DNA of 12,500 nt from Glandiceps talaboti (lineage: Eukaryota > Hemichordata > Enteropneusta > Spengelidae), in the NCBI RefSeq assembly GCF_964340395.1, contig NC_135562.1:2247501-2260000 (forward strand), in the 5' to 3' direction. The position numbers were made by a program, and so were the translations under genes. The notes under the pieces were generated by a model that was given only the letters and a program-made list of their open reading frames with translations, ran no database searches and was not told where the DNA came from. This document shows positions 8,020 to 12,500 of this stretch, piece after piece. The stretch's first letter is position 1. Each line of letters opens with the position of its first letter.

Positions 8020-8120
8020 CAAAAGTGACGTCCTCTCGCGCAATGTATCTTGGCACCGGAAATCGACTTTCGTGTGAGCCATAATTGAATCGTGGCGAAA
8101 TGATTACGTCACGTGGAGCA
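8020..8120 (+). promoter_or_regulatory. Probable promoter region of the sulfotransferase gene
   Basis: This stretch is richer in CpG than its surroundings and holds several consensus sites: TGACGTC (about 8026), ACCGGAAAT (ETS type, 8055-8063), TTACGTCA (CRE/ATF type, 8104-8111) overlapping the E-box CACGTG (8110-8115). No TATA box stands at a fitting place, which agrees with a TATA-less promoter. It lies 220-320 bp upstream of the start codon. Assignment to the downstream gene is inferred from position and orientation. Confidence 0.45.
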
Positions 8121-8269
8121 GTGAATATTGTATGAAGAAAAACCTCATGGAGAGCGTTTGTGTAGTTGTCGGCTTCCGTATTGTGTTTAGCTATCGGATC
8201 GATTGAAGATCCGTTTCTGTGATTCGCTCACTATAACATTGTATTCAATTAATTCGTATTTTATATTTA

Positions 8270-8313
8270 CTGGTTTATTTTTAGGTTTGAGTGGACTTCC
8301 GTTCTCCTTACAG
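8270..8313 (+). other. Two candidate 3' splice acceptors in the 5' leader of the sulfotransferase gene
   Basis: TTTATTTTTAG ends at 8284 and TTCTCCTTACAG ends at 8313; both have a pyrimidine tract and a terminal AG. Either would place a splice junction 27-56 bp before the ATG at 8341, giving a single coding exon preceded by one or more untranslated exons. No equally good donor is seen between 8120 and 8270, so the donor may lie farther upstream, or the leader may be unspliced. Confidence 0.4.
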
Positions 8314-8340
8314 TTCCATTAGAGCAACAGTATCTGAAAT

Positions 8341-9540
8341 ATGAAATTCCAGTTTCGTCTCGTCTTCGTCTGTATTCTTTCATCGTTCATCATTATTTTG
8401 TACTTATCCGCCGCCATCCAAGAAGACGTAAGTTACGAGTATCACCTTGCAGACCATCCGAACGCCGGGAGAAATGTTCGGGCCCAGGAGATGCCTAAAC
8501 GACGACTGCCGAACCTGTCTGACGTCCCAGTTGGCATCGTTACCAACATTATCAGCGCCGAACCGAGCTTGAAGAATGATGCAATATTACAGAGCCCTGA
8601 AGCTACATCGATTCGTGTCCTCATTCACGCACGTATGCGGACAGGATCTAGCATAACTGGAACTTTGTTGAATAACCACCCGGATTTCTATTACGTGTAC
8701 GAGCCTGGACATATGCTTGTAGAAGATAAACGGTTAGATCTCTATGGCGACAGTTTTCAAAACCTTGAAAGTATTAGACCAGATTTAGTCAATTTTTTAC
8801 AGGGTATATACACGTGTAATTTCACCGCGACAGAATTTTATACCAAGAGTTTACAAAGACATCAATTTATGAGACAGAACAGTCGAGCTCTAGCTAGAGA
8901 AACACTTCCGATTCGCGAAAAAGACCTGTCACGGATATGTTCCCAGAGAAGACATATTGTAGTGAAAACAGTCCGTCTTAACAATTTGATTTTAGCTAGC
9001 TCTGTTTTGGAGGAAAACCAGGTGAAAGTTATCCATGTTGTGAGAGACCCAAGAGGGATGATGTTGTCTCGGAGGAATATGCAACGTCTTCCTAGAACAT
9101 ATAACCATCAGAAAGGATCTGCTGTTTTTGACAAAAAGCTTGAGAGAGTCATAAAGGATTACTGTCAGTGGGTAAACGAAAATTATAAATCAGCTACAGA
9201 GGGACCCGAGTGGATTAGGAACCAATACTTCCTTTTAAGGTATGAGGATTTGATTGACAGGCCGATGACCTTTGTGCCTAGGATGTTTGATTTCATTGGT
9301 TTACCAGTCGACAACACAACTGTTGAGAGACTGCAATCAACGGACTGGTGGAGTGGACACGGTGAGGCATGGAGGACAGGTTTGACTGTAAGAGAAGTTC
9401 TAAGAGTACAGGAATTATGCCCAGATGTATTCTATAAATTTGGATATGTGAAAATATCAGATAACCAAGAACTTGAAAATATGAACAGCAGTCTCGTTGT
9501 GCCTTTACAAAATACAAATTTAATTCCAAAATTCATTTGA
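8341..9540 (+). CDS. Carbohydrate (Gal/GlcNAc/GalNAc) 6-O-sulfotransferase-like, CHST family, 399 aa
   Basis: The product is a predicted Golgi type II membrane enzyme that moves sulfate from PAPS to the 6-hydroxyl of a sugar on glycoproteins or proteoglycans. Residues 1-6 form a short basic cytosolic tail, 7-25 a hydrophobic signal anchor, 26-90 a stem, and 91-370 the catalytic domain. The 5'-phosphosulfate-binding loop is R98-MRTGSS-104, followed by the family motif YVYEPGHM (118-125). The 3'-phosphate-binding motif is VVRDPRGMMLSRR (233-245; R235, S243). LRYEDL (299-304) and the terminal W344/Q357/C360/FGY (367-369) pattern also fit CHST1/3/5-type enzymes, as does the length (near 400 residues). 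Possible N-glycosylation sites are N58, N160, N325 and N382. The start is fixed by an in-frame TGA at 8335-8337 directly before the ATG, with A at -3. The coding region is one exon, as is common in this family. No residue seems lost. The exact acceptor sugar cannot be read from sequence. Confidence 0.95.
   Translation: MKFQFRLVFVCILSSFIIILYLSAAIQEDVSYEYHLADHPNAGRNVRAQEMPKRRLPNLSDVPVGIVTNIISAEPSLKNDAILQSPEATSIRVLIHARMRTGSSITGTLLNNHPDFYYVYEPGHMLVEDKRLDLYGDSFQNLESIRPDLVNFLQGIYTCNFTATEFYTKSLQRHQFMRQNSRALARETLPIREKDLSRICSQRRHIVVKTVRLNNLILASSVLEENQVKVIHVVRDPRGMMLSRRNMQRLPRTYNHQKGSAVFDKKLERVIKDYCQWVNENYKSATEGPEWIRNQYFLLRYEDLIDRPMTFVPRMFDFIGLPVDNTTVERLQSTDWWSGHGEAWRTGLTVREVLRVQELCPDVFYKFGYVKISDNQELENMNSSLVVPLQNTNLIPKFI

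Positions 9541-12500
<2,960 letters not shown>

Overview
The window looks like AT-rich, repeat-laden nuclear DNA from an animal, most likely an invertebrate; a mollusc or other lophotrochozoan is my best guess, and a hemichordate or lancelet would also fit. The grounds are one animal-type Golgi sulfotransferase gene with a single uninterrupted coding exon, splice-site and promoter motifs of metazoan type, a decayed non-LTR retrotransposon, palindromic MITE-like elements and long microsatellites. There are no operons, ribosome-binding sites or bacterial gene density. The species call is inference from style, not proof.

Layout. Positions 66-873 hold a tandem array with an exact 43-bp period, flanked by diverged inverted copies of the same unit and by a perfect 17-bp inverted repeat, so the whole block resembles a foldback element. 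Positions 1088-1457 hold simple sequence (a G12 run, a GTTT tract, a CT-rich tract). Positions 1458-4377 are mostly plain AT-rich DNA with two diverged relatives of the 43-bp unit (about 2079-2165), a consensus splice donor (2625) and a TATA-plus-initiator pair (4131/4159). Positions 4378-6915 are a transposon cluster: two copies of one palindromic MITE flanked by TTAA-like sites (4382-4714 and 6559-6911), a 5'-truncated, frameshifted non-LTR reverse transcriptase with its 3' tail (about 4900-5745), and two neighbouring segments bounded by inverted repeats (5776-6135 and 6155-6478). Positions 7406-7860 are a pentanucleotide (CTGTA)n array of 91 in-phase units with an internal 165-bp higher-order repeat.

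The only gene I can support is at 8341-9540: a 399-residue type II membrane carbohydrate sulfotransferase of the CHST (Gal/GlcNAc/GalNAc 6-O-sulfotransferase) family, with both PAPS-binding motifs intact. It is preceded by candidate 3' splice sites and a CpG-containing stretch with ETS, CRE and E-box motifs. Positions 9541-12500 contain no gene I recognise, only a CCGCCAT/TCTCGCGAGA motif pair near 9706-9734 and a 114-bp perfect GA microsatellite (11384-11497).

I found no previously undescribed multi-gene system. The most interesting material is structural: inverted and palindromic repeats, the two tandem arrays with higher-order structure, and orphan promoter-like motifs. Most other open frames are short, begin with GTG rather than ATG, or lie inside repeats, and I do not consider them genes.
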